A stretch of DNA of 64,000 nucleotides from Candidatus Zixiibacteriota bacterium (lineage in GTDB: Bacteria; Zixibacteria; MSB-5A5; GN15; PGXB01), in assembly GCA_900498245.1 (NCBI GenBank), contig LS998015.1, positions 1,040,642-1,104,641 of the forward strand. The letters are read 5' to 3'. Made by a program: the position numbers and the translations under genes. Shown here in pieces: positions 9,404-17,369 of the stretch (the stretch's first letter is position 1; each line of letters starts with the position of its first letter). Below the pieces are notes generated by a model. That model saw only the letters and a program-made list of their open reading frames with translations. It had not been told where the DNA came from and searched no databases.

Positions 9404-11332
9404 TTACTTGCCTCCCGCGCGCGTATAATTAAGCAATCCGCCGGCGAAAATTATCTCCCGCTGGCGGGGTGTAAGGTTGACTCTCAAAAGATATTTATGA
9501 CCATTGGTTTTGTTCTCGGCTTCAATCGTGTCCCCGGCTTTAATCTGCTCTTTCACCCGCAATATCTCCAGTTGGTTACCCTGCTTGATGTCATCATAAT
9601 CGGCGGCATTGATGAAAGTGGCCGGAAGGATCCCGAAATTGATCAGATTGGCCAGGTGAATCCGGGCGAATGATTTGGTGATGACCAGTTTCACTCCCAA
9701 AAACATCGGCGCCAGAGCGGCATGCTCCCGCGATGAGCCCTGACCATAATTGTCCCCGCCGACAATGAATCCGCCGCTTCTCTCTTTGGCCCGTTTGGCG
9801 AATTCGGGATCGACCTGATAGTACACGAATTCCGCAATGCGGGGAACATTGGAACGAAGCGGCAGGACCTTGGCGCCCGCCGGCATGATATGATCGGTGG
9901 TGATGTTATCGCCCACTTTCAGGAGGATTTCCCCAATGAGCATTTCACCCATCGGGTTATTGATCGGGAGCGGCGCGATATTGGGACCGCGGACGACTTC
10001 GACTTTGTCCGGATTTCTCGACGGCGGGATTATGCCGGAGTCGTCGATATCGATTTTCTTCGGCAGAACAATGCGCGGCTCCTTGCCCAATTTGCGTGGA
10101 TCGGTGATATATCCGGTCAGGGCGGCCGCTACACAGGTCTCCGGCGAAGCAAGGTAGACATTGGCGTCCTTTGTCCCGGAACGGCCGGGAAAATTGCGGT
10201 TGAAGGAACGGATCGAAACCGAACCGGAAGCCGGGGCCTGACCCATGCCGATACACGGACCGCAGGCCGATTCTATAATCCGGGCGCCCGAAGCAATAAT
10301 ATCCGCCAGGGCTCCACTCTGCGCGATCGCCTCAAAAACCTGCTTGCTTCCCGGCGTGACCGTCATCGAAACATCGGAATGAATCTGCTTTCCTTTGAGC
10401 ATCTTTGCCGTCACCGTCAGATCATAGAGCGAAGAATTGGTGCAACTGCCGACACAGACTTGCTGGACCTTGGTCCCTTTGAGTTGCTTGACCGGGACGA
10501 CTTTGTCCGGCGAATGCGGCTGGGCAATCATCGGTTCCAGTTTGTTTAAGTCGATTTCCATGACATCGGCATACTTGGCATCCTTATCGGCCTGCAACTT
10601 CACGAAATCTTTCAGCCGTTTCTGCATTCTCAGGTATTCTTTGGTTCTTTCATCACTGGGAAAGATTGATGTCGTCGCACCCAGCTCCGCTCCCATATTG
10701 GTGATCGTTGCCCGCTCCGGAACCGTCAGCTCTGTCACCCCTGAACCACCGTATTCAATAATTTTGCCGACCCCGCCTTTGACGCTCAGGCGGCGGAGGA
10801 TTTCCAGAATTATATCTTTGGCCGTCACATACGATTTAAGTTTTCCTTTAAGGCGAATATTGACAATCTCCGGCATTTTCAGGTAGAACGGGCCGCCCCC
10901 CATCGCCACCGCCACGTCAAGACCGCCCGCTCCGATCGCCAGCATCCCCAAACCGCCATTGGTGGGAGTATGAGAGTCGGAACCAAGGAGAGTCTTGCCG
11001 GGGGCGCCGAAACGCTCCAGATGGACTTGGTGGCAAATACCGTTTCCGGGACGGGAGAAATAAACGCCGAACTTGGAAGCAATAGTTTGCAGGAAAGCAT
11101 GGTCATCGGCGTTTTCAAATGATGCCTGAAGCATATTATGGTCGACATAAGAGACCGATAGCTCGGTTTTAACCTTTTTCAGACCGAGGGCCTCGAACTG
11201 AAGATAGGCCATAGTGCCGGTCGCATCCTGCGTCAGGGTCTGATCGATTTTTATGGCTATGTCCTCGCCGGACTTAAGGTTACCGGTTACAAGATGAGCC
11301 TTGATAATTTTTTCGGCTAAATTCATCCCCAT
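9404..11332 (-). CDS. Aconitate hydratase (compact Aquifex-type)
   Basis: The protein of 642 residues has the compact aconitase layout rather than the roughly 900-residue AcnA form. The three 4Fe-4S cysteines are seen at residues 297 (G-S-C-T-N-S-S), 357 and 360 (A-C-G-P-C-I-G-M-G). Further aconitase segments are D-S-H-T-P-T-N-G-G and, in the swivel domain, G-G-D-N-Y-G-Q-G-S-S-R-E-H-A-A. It converts citrate to isocitrate in the TCA cycle. The open frame extends 20 codons upstream, but AAGGAG sits 7 bases before the ATG at 11330-11332, so that start is chosen. It is the first gene of the minus-strand cluster and ends one base before gcvT. Confidence 0.95.
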   Translation of the reverse strand: MGMNLAEKIIKAHLVTGNLKSGEDIAIKIDQTLTQDATGTMAYLQFEALGLKKVKTELSVSYVDHNMLQASFENADDHAFLQTIASKFGVYFSRPGNGICHQVHLERFGAPGKTLLGSDSHTPTNGGLGMLAIGAGGLDVAVAMGGGPFYLKMPEIVNIRLKGKLKSYVTAKDIILEILRRLSVKGGVGKIIEYGGSGVTELTVPERATITNMGAELGATTSIFPSDERTKEYLRMQKRLKDFVKLQADKDAKYADVMEIDLNKLEPMIAQPHSPDKVVPVKQLKGTKVQQVCVGSCTNSSLYDLTVTAKMLKGKQIHSDVSMTVTPGSKQVFEAIAQSGALADIIASGARIIESACGPCIGMGQAPASGSVSIRSFNRNFPGRSGTKDANVYLASPETCVAAALTGYITDPRKLGKEPRIVLPKKIDIDDSGIIPPSRNPDKVEVVRGPNIAPLPINNPMGEMLIGEILLKVGDNITTDHIMPAGAKVLPLRSNVPRIAEFVYYQVDPEFAKRAKERSGGFIVGGDNYGQGSSREHAALAPMFLGVKLVITKSFARIHLANLINFGILPATFINAADYDDIKQGNQLEILRVKEQIKAGDTIEAENKTNGHKYLLRVNLTPRQREIIFAGGLLNYTRAGGK

Positions 11333-11431
11333 ATAAAACTCCTTGATTCCTCGATTTTTCCAAAGATACGAAAGAAAACCAATCCCCCGCAAAAGTCAAC
11401 TGATAATTTATAGAGAATTTACTCTATGAAT

Positions 11432-11499
11432 GCTGTCGGCTCCCTCAAATCCTGAGGAATTGGCTTTGCCAAAATCCTCCAATGGCCGATTCCGACAGC
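11432..11499. repeat. 68-base nested inverted repeat between divergent genes
   Basis: Outer arms GCTGTCGG (11432-11439) and CCGACAGC (11492-11499) are exact complements. They enclose a second hairpin with arms GAGGA and TCCTC (11454-11458, 11475-11479) and TTGGC-TTT-GCCAA (11460-11472). The element lies between the divergent aconitase cluster and the glycosyltransferase gene. It could be a structured leader or a REP-like intergenic repeat. No other copy was found by eye in the window. Confidence 0.7.
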
Positions 11500-11614
11500 T
11501 CCTTAAAGCCGACTATTGTGCCCGCCCCAAAATTTTAGTCAATCCACTGACAGCCCTTGTCATCACCTGAAGTCATTATACGGCAGGTGAAAGAAATCTT
11601 GAAAGCGAGGCACT

Positions 11615-13327
11615 ATGATGAGGCTTAAAAAACTCCGCTCCCATGGGAAGGCCCTTTTGGCCCAATTGGACTCCGATCTGCACCGGCCGGCGAGCCCGAC
11701 TCCAGTTGCGTCAACCGGACTTCTATCTTCTGCAAAAATCCGTCTTGATATTCTCCTGCTGATTTTATTGACCGCGGGTATCTATCTCTTTTTTTGGAGT
11801 ATATCCGACACCAGCGGCAATGATACCGTAACCCGGTCGCTGATGGCCTGGCGGTGGCTAAAAAAACCCTTTCTCATCTGGGCCTGCAATGACATTACCT
11901 GGGTTTTTGGCCCGTTCCACTGCTACCTCAATGTCATCGCTATCCTCCTGACCGGCAATCCCCTCTGGGGACCTCGCCTGGCCTCGGGGCTTTTCGGCGC
12001 CATGACCGCCATCCCGCTTTATTTGATAGTCAGTCATTATTTTGGCCGGAGGGCCGCCTTTTACAGCGGGCTGGCTTTTCCTTTTTTCACTTTTTTTATT
12101 GGTCTGTCAGTTTCAGGCAACAGCGAACCGATATCATCATTTTTCATATTGTGGGCGATCTATTTCGCAATTCGTTTCCGGGAAAATGAATTCCTGTCCC
12201 ATATCATTGCTTCAGGATTATTGTTCAGTCTGGCCGCGGCTACCCGCTATGATGTCTGGATTTTCGGCCCTGTTTTATTTATATATTTACTCTGGATTTA
12301 TTACAGGAATCGTTCCAGGGTTGTCCTGAAGGGATTAATCTTTTTTGCCTTGATCGCCGCGAGTTTCCCGGTCGCCTGGATAATCGGGAATTACCATTTG
12401 GTTGGGGACCCCCTTATCTTCTTGAAGCAGGCCTATGACCCTCTGCCATTTTCGGGTCATTTCGATATTCGCCTCGCAAAGCATATTTTATATGATTTTG
12501 CCCTGTTCCCTTCGGCCCTGATGTTTGGTCTTACCCCGGCCGTCTTTCTCATTGCCATATTTGGATTTTATCGCACCCTGAAAGAAAAGCGCCGGCCGGA
12601 TCGTTTTCCCGCCATAATTTTGCTGGTCCTGATATTTTGGTACATGTCCTTTTTCGTGATCGGGCAAAAGATGATTGCCGTCTCTCGAATGATGGTCAAT
12701 CATGGCCTGTTCCTGCTGATCTTCTTCGGTCCCGGCATGACGGCACTGCTATCCATCCTGAAGCCGGCTCGACAAAAAATTCTGCTGGTTTCGACATTCC
12801 TAATGGCCGTATTGTTTGCGATTCTGCCTCCGTTTTCCGTTTTGCGGCCGGCGGCCTTGAATTCCCGGTTGATCCCTCTGTCCCAATATGTCCCTGCACC
12901 GCCTGAAATAAAATCGACCGGAAACCTTTTGCACCGTCAACTGGAAAGCGGAAAGAAAATTATGCTGGATTGCAAAGATATGGCGCAGAGGTCGATCATG
13001 CTTCGCTTATTCGAACATGAAAACGGAATAATCCAATTTTATGGAACCCCTTCCGAATTTATTCCCGACATAAAAATCGAAAAGCCCGATATTATCGTGC
13101 TCTCGCGCTCGAACAGACATCTTAATGAAATCCAGGCGAGCTGGATTACTACCTCGGAATTGCAATTTGCCGATATAAATTACGTTCTGGACCGGACCAT
13201 CGGTAATTTCCTTATTTTTTCCCGAAAAGCAAGTGATGGGCGGGGATCTGTTTTTCCGATAACTAACTGGCGGTCATCTCAATACGGAAAGTTCCGCGCT
13301 CTGAGCGCAACGAAATTTGAATTATAA
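11615..13327 (+). CDS. GT-C fold membrane glycosyltransferase (PMT/ArnT-like)
   Basis: The 570-residue protein has a basic N-terminus, then a first helix near residues 45-65, a luminal-type loop containing D-T-S-G-N-D-T-V-T-R-S, and about ten further membrane helices. It ends in a soluble domain of about 130 residues. This is the layout of GT-C transferases that use polyprenyl-phosphate sugars outside the inner membrane. The acidic first loop would hold the catalytic Asp. Two adjacent in-frame ATGs (11615 and 11618) cannot be separated. No acceptor or sugar can be inferred. The neighbours do not form a clear polysaccharide operon. Confidence 0.75.
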   Translation: MMRLKKLRSHGKALLAQLDSDLHRPASPTPVASTGLLSSAKIRLDILLLILLTAGIYLFFWSISDTSGNDTVTRSLMAWRWLKKPFLIWACNDITWVFGPFHCYLNVIAILLTGNPLWGPRLASGLFGAMTAIPLYLIVSHYFGRRAAFYSGLAFPFFTFFIGLSVSGNSEPISSFFILWAIYFAIRFRENEFLSHIIASGLLFSLAAATRYDVWIFGPVLFIYLLWIYYRNRSRVVLKGLIFFALIAASFPVAWIIGNYHLVGDPLIFLKQAYDPLPFSGHFDIRLAKHILYDFALFPSALMFGLTPAVFLIAIFGFYRTLKEKRRPDRFPAIILLVLIFWYMSFFVIGQKMIAVSRMMVNHGLFLLIFFGPGMTALLSILKPARQKILLVSTFLMAVLFAILPPFSVLRPAALNSRLIPLSQYVPAPPEIKSTGNLLHRQLESGKKIMLDCKDMAQRSIMLRLFEHENGIIQFYGTPSEFIPDIKIEKPDIIVLSRSNRHLNEIQASWITTSELQFADINYVLDRTIGNFLIFSRKASDGRGSVFPITNWRSSQYGKFRALSATKFEL

Positions 13328-13509
13328 CTTATCCTTGTCTGTCTGCGGATAATTCCGCCGAATTGTCTATATGCCGGGGTGAAATTCTGCGCCTGTTGTG
13401 CCCGCCGGTAGCCATCCGATAGGCGTCTTCATAAAAGGGAGAGTGTCTTTGTCGCCATAGCAGCTAAATTGTGATTTTCGCTTCGAGTATCTTTCGTCGT
13501 AAATAGTTC

Positions 13510-14529
13510 ATGAAATTCAAATTCCCGTTATGTATTATTTGTGGATTATTTACCATACTATTTGTCAGTCTCGGGCCTTCCTTGGTTACGGCTCGGGATT
13601 TGGGAGTGCCCATAAGTCTGCAATTCAGGATTTCCCTTCCCGGTGTCGAGGGACGGATCGATCATATGGCGATCGATAGCAGACATAGGCGCCTCTTTGT
13701 CGCCGCCCTCGGCAATAATTCCGTAGAAATTATTGATCTGGAAACCAAAAGTGATATCAAATCCTTAAAGGGTTTCAGGGAGCCTCAGGGCGTTTTGTAC
13801 ATAAATGAATTGGATAAATTGTTCGTGACCGAGGGGGGAAGCGGCCTGATACGGATTTTCCAGGGCGACCCTCTCACCATGGTTGATAGCATTTCTCTCG
13901 GAAGCGATGCCGATAATATTCGCTATGATTCCGCGGCCCGCAAGGTCTATGTCGGTTATGGCTCCGGCGGACTGGCCGTAATTGACCCGGTCACGGATCG
14001 CCTTCTATATAAAATATCTTTAAAGGGTCATCCCGAATCCTTTCAAATTGACCCCGCGGCGAACCTGGCCTATGTCAACATTCCCGATGCTTATGAAATT
14101 GCCGTCGTGAATCTAAATGACGGATCAATATTGAAACAATTGCGCAACCTGGCGGCCGATGGAAATTACCCTATGGCCCTTGACCCGGAGAATCATCAAC
14201 TCCTGGTAGGTTTTCGCGACCCGCCGACTTTCGCGATCCTTGATTCTCAAAACGGCACCGCCATAGTCTCGATACCGATTGATCGTGATCCCGATGATAT
14301 CTTTCTCGACTCGGAGAGTCATTTAGTATTTATTTCTTCAGGCGCCGGCGTGCTTCAAATCATGGATCAAATGACCGTGGCTGACGATTCTGCGCTGGTC
14401 AAGATTGCTACTGCGGCGGGAGCCAGAACTTGTTTCCTTGATCAATCGGGGGCCAGACTATTTATCGCCGTCCCGCACCGGGGACGACAATTGGCCGAAA
14501 TCTGGGTCTATAAATTGACACGACCCTGA
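13510..14529 (+). CDS. Secreted YncE-like beta-propeller protein
   Basis: This 339-residue protein begins with a signal peptide of about 29 residues ending near V-T-A-R. Repeating units follow of the type R-R-L-F-V-A-A-L-G-N-N-S-V-E-I-I-D-L, K-V-Y-V-G-Y-G-S-G-G-L-A-V-I-D-P and H-L-V-F-I-S-S-G-A. These are the blades of YVTN/YncE-type seven-bladed propellers. The family is exported and usually binds proteins or ligands; no enzyme motif is visible. A gap of 182 bases before it shows no recognisable element. A strong inverted repeat just after the stop separates it from the convergent lipoprotein gene. Confidence 0.8.
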   Translation: MKFKFPLCIICGLFTILFVSLGPSLVTARDLGVPISLQFRISLPGVEGRIDHMAIDSRHRRLFVAALGNNSVEIIDLETKSDIKSLKGFREPQGVLYINELDKLFVTEGGSGLIRIFQGDPLTMVDSISLGSDADNIRYDSAARKVYVGYGSGGLAVIDPVTDRLLYKISLKGHPESFQIDPAANLAYVNIPDAYEIAVVNLNDGSILKQLRNLAADGNYPMALDPENHQLLVGFRDPPTFAILDSQNGTAIVSIPIDRDPDDIFLDSESHLVFISSGAGVLQIMDQMTVADDSALVKIATAAGARTCFLDQSGARLFIAVPHRGRQLAEIWVYKLTRP

Positions 14530-14535
14530 CGGGGC

Positions 14536-14558
14536 ATCGGGCCCAGCGCGGGCCCGAT
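14536..14558. terminator. Hairpin between convergent genes
   Basis: ATCGGGCCC (14536-14544) and GGGCCCGAT (14550-14558) form a perfect 9-bp stem with a 5-base loop, directly after the propeller gene and before the end of the convergent lipoprotein gene. There is only a weak T-rich run, so it is either a bidirectional terminator or a transcript-stabilising hairpin. Confidence 0.6.
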
Positions 14559-14595
14559 TCCTCCAACCCAGAGAGAATTGTCGTCGCGATTAAAA

Positions 14596-15468
14596 TTATT
14601 TCCCGTGCCCCTTTCTCTGGCCGTTATTCCGATGTGCCTCTTTTGCTTGCCCGCGATTCTGGTCGGCGTTAATTCGCTGCGCCATCGGCCTTAGTTCCTG
14701 GCGCCGAATAACTTGCTGCTCTATGAAGTTGCGGTTCCGGTCGACCCGCTGGTTTATTTCCGGCGGAAGAATCATTCTGCGGAACTGGCCGGGTGCCTTA
14801 TGCTTCTTCTCCATATTTATTCTTATCCGCGGTACCGGCTGGTCGATTCGGCGCTCAATGACTCTCACATCCGGGGCGCGTCGGGCAAAGGTCGGCCGTG
14901 ATGTATTATTATGCTCGATTCGAGTTATGCGATAATTATAGACATTCTCGCGGGTGAAATTATCGTTTTTGACTATAACCCAATGATGCTCGGAATCACG
15001 GTCCCAGGGATTGCCCCAGCTTACCCGCGGCGGTGGCAACGGCGCCCAGCAGGTATAATCGCCATATGTTGTCCACTGTACTCGCGCCGGCGACCAGACA
15101 TCTCCCGGTATCCAGTACCAGCCGCCGTCGGCATCATAATCCCAGTTGCCGTAGTGATAAACGATCCAACCGAACGGCTCATACGATACCCAGGTCCAGC
15201 CCGACGATGTCCATTCCCAGTTGCCATATTCGAACGGCTGCCAGTCCGGCGCCACCCAGGGCCGCCAGATTTGCCCGAATGGCGGATAATCTTCCCACTG
15301 GCCATATTGAGCCACAATACCGTAATCACCGGAATTATAGTCGACCTCCGCCCCGGCACTGCCGCCGGAACTATATACGGCACATCCCCCGATCAAAAAC
15401 GCCCCTATTAAAACCGCCGACAACACGGCGGGAATTCCCTTCCATGAATGAAAAAAGAGTCGCTTCAT
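14596..15468 (-). CDS. Tryptophan-rich DUF6600-like lipoprotein
   Basis: The 290-residue protein has a lipoprotein signal ending in L-I-G-G-C, so the mature form starts at that Cys and is probably attached to a membrane. The next 130 residues are strikingly rich in Trp, Tyr and Gly, with repeats such as Q-P-F-E-Y-G-N-W-E-W, G-W-I-V-Y-H-Y-G-N-W and G-G-W-Y-W-I-P-G, matching the DUF6600 pattern. The C-terminal third is basic and low in complexity (Arg, Gln, Asn). The start at 15466-15468 is chosen because AAGGAGG lies 8 bases before it; an upstream in-frame ATG at 15486 has no such site. Function unknown. Confidence 0.8.
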   Translation of the reverse strand: MKRLFFHSWKGIPAVLSAVLIGAFLIGGCAVYSSGGSAGAEVDYNSGDYGIVAQYGQWEDYPPFGQIWRPWVAPDWQPFEYGNWEWTSSGWTWVSYEPFGWIVYHYGNWDYDADGGWYWIPGDVWSPARVQWTTYGDYTCWAPLPPPRVSWGNPWDRDSEHHWVIVKNDNFTRENVYNYRITRIEHNNTSRPTFARRAPDVRVIERRIDQPVPRIRINMEKKHKAPGQFRRMILPPEINQRVDRNRNFIEQQVIRRQELRPMAQRINADQNRGQAKEAHRNNGQRKGHGK

Positions 15469-15575
15469 ATCAAGCCTCCTTGTCAATCATATATATAGAA
15501 CAATTTTGGCCGCCATTTGATTCATGCGGGCGGAATTAATGATAGGCGTATGGACGGGGCGCGGTTTTAAAACCG

Positions 15576-15596
15576 AAGCCGATTCATATTCGGCTT
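15576..15596 (-). terminator. Putative terminator of the CreD-like gene
   Basis: AAGCCGA (15576-15582) pairs with TCGGCTT (15590-15596). Read on the minus strand it is followed by CGG and then four T, about 80 bases after the CreD-like stop. A second inverted repeat, AAGTGTCCC/GGGACACTT (15619-15627, 15642-15650), lies between this hairpin and the gene. Confidence 0.5.
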
Positions 15597-15672
15597 TTGA
15601 AGGATCGGAAAGTCCGGGAAGTGTCCCCAGTGCCGTCGATCGGGACACTTTCTTTCCGCCATCTTTGAACTT

Positions 15673-16971
15673 TCATTTTTTGACGGATGAATCGCTCTTA
15701 AACACCTCGTACCAATTCAATTTTCTGGTGAGATACATTATAATCGCTAGAACTAGGAACAATGCCACATTCCCCAGTAACAAGGCATAATCCTGCAATT
15801 GCAGAATAACATACATGAAACCGTAAAATACCGCCAGTATTCCGCCAATCAGGGCGCCCCATCGGGCATTGGAATAGACACTTTTAATATATAGACTGTC
15901 GAGAGCAATAATCATCAAGGAAGCGATAAGATAGGAATATTGAAATAACAGGTATTCCGATATCGACAATAGCAGGGCGTAGAAAATGACCAGAGATAAT
16001 CCCACCAGCAGGTACTGGATCGGATGAATCGATTTCTTGCCGAATATTTCAATCATGAAGAAACTGACAAACGTCAGCAGGATAATCATCATGCCGTATT
16101 TGGATGTCCGCATCGTTTTCTGGTATTCATCGACCGGCATCAGCAATCTCACTCCGAAGGCGCTGCTCGATACATCATACCCTTGATTCCATACCTGGGG
16201 ATAATCCCGGTTGAAGTGATTGACCTTCCATTCGGCGGTGAAACCGTCGCCGCTGATACTCCGGGAGGCGGGCAGAAAGGCCCCGAAGAAGCCGGGATTG
16301 TTCCAGCCTGATTTGGTGATGACATCGGTTTTGCGCCCCAGCGGCACGAACTCGATCGATTCGCTTCCCTTAAGCAAAAAATCGGCGCTGAATTCATACC
16401 TATCCTTGTTGACCGTCAACTTGACAGGGGCGTAAAAGCCGCTTTTGAAAATATTGTAGTATCGTGTCCCGGGACTGACATCGCACGGTGTTCCGTTCCA
16501 GAGCAAAGCGACATCGCTGCTGATTCCCCTGAGGTCGCTTATATTGTATGACAGATAGAAGTCTTTGGTATCACCCGGTTTGCTTTGGGCATCTAAAAAG
16601 TCGGCACTTATAAAACTCCCTTTCATTTGGATTTTGGCATTATACAGGACAACTTCATAAATGCCGCGATGCCGTATTTCCGGCACCAGTTCGCATGAGA
16701 TAATAAGACTATCCGGGAGATAATGCCGGTAGCCCAAATTTTCTATCAAGTTACCGTCCTTGTCACGAAAACCGGTTCGGCTTTCCTTTGTCAAAATGGG
16801 CCCGGCCACCATCTGGTAACTCGCCCAGCTTTTGTAAACTTCGTCACAGGCAGTCGCCCGGTAATTCTGCCTTTCTTTTATCAGAGATTGAATCATCAGC
16901 AAAGGTATCAGCAAAACGATTATTACGACAATAATTAAAAAGATTCTTAATATTAGCGATTCTCTCAGCAT
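15673..16971 (-). CDS. CreD-like inner-membrane protein
   Basis: This 432-residue protein matches the CreD family in length and layout. There is one N-terminal helix (about residues 8-28), a large periplasmic beta-rich domain to about residue 285, then five or six closely spaced helices. The segment K-S-I-H-P-I-Q-Y-L-L-V-G-L-S-L-V-I-F-Y is the hallmark of the family's membrane half. CreD (inner-membrane protein of the CreBC regulon in enterobacteria) affects envelope integrity and colicin tolerance; no creBC pair is present here. A GGGAG site lies before the start. It is flanked by gaps on both sides and is probably transcribed alone. Confidence 0.88.
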   Translation of the reverse strand: MLRESLILRIFLIIVVIIVLLIPLLMIQSLIKERQNYRATACDEVYKSWASYQMVAGPILTKESRTGFRDKDGNLIENLGYRHYLPDSLIISCELVPEIRHRGIYEVVLYNAKIQMKGSFISADFLDAQSKPGDTKDFYLSYNISDLRGISSDVALLWNGTPCDVSPGTRYYNIFKSGFYAPVKLTVNKDRYEFSADFLLKGSESIEFVPLGRKTDVITKSGWNNPGFFGAFLPASRSISGDGFTAEWKVNHFNRDYPQVWNQGYDVSSSAFGVRLLMPVDEYQKTMRTSKYGMMIILLTFVSFFMIEIFGKKSIHPIQYLLVGLSLVIFYALLLSISEYLLFQYSYLIASLMIIALDSLYIKSVYSNARWGALIGGILAVFYGFMYVILQLQDYALLLGNVALFLVLAIIMYLTRKLNWYEVFKSDSSVKK

Positions 16972-17335
16972 TTGACACTCCCGCCTTTGAAATTATGCGA
17001 CCGCCGGCATATAATACCGTTATGCGGCATCGACTAAGCATTATTATCTATGTCGGCCCTGCTATTGCTTTTTTGAGTAATCCACTTGGTCTTGTCAATA
17101 AATTTACCGAACCCAACTTTTCATACACCTGTCAAAGATATGAAGTTCAATTTGAAATGCGTAAAAATCAATGTATTAAAATAAAAAGACAGTGGATGGT
17201 GAAACCTCCTCCATTCGGAGAGTAGATTGAGTAGTTGCCCCCGGCCCTCTCCTTGGTGCTTTCCTCGAATTTCCATGAATTTGTTGCTTCATCTTAAAAT
17301 TCCGCGACCCTGAAGAGATTTGGTCGATCCCATGT
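16972..17335. other. Intergenic gap with no gene recognised
   Basis: About 360 bases lie between the divergent CreD-like and glycosyltransferase genes. Short open frames here (for example 16995-17225) show no protein-like composition or ribosome site. The only recognised element is the promoter candidate at the right end. Confidence 0.5.
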
Positions 17336-17363
17336 TGCAAAGGCTCTACATCTTAATTATAAT
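17336..17363 (+). promoter_or_regulatory. Sigma-70-type promoter, probably leaderless
   Basis: TTGCAA (17336-17341), 16 bases, then a perfect TATAAT (17358-17363). Transcription would be expected to start about 7 bases after the -10 box, which is the A of the ATG at 17370. No Shine-Dalgarno is present, consistent with a leaderless message. Confidence 0.6.
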
Positions 17364-17369
17364 TAATAA

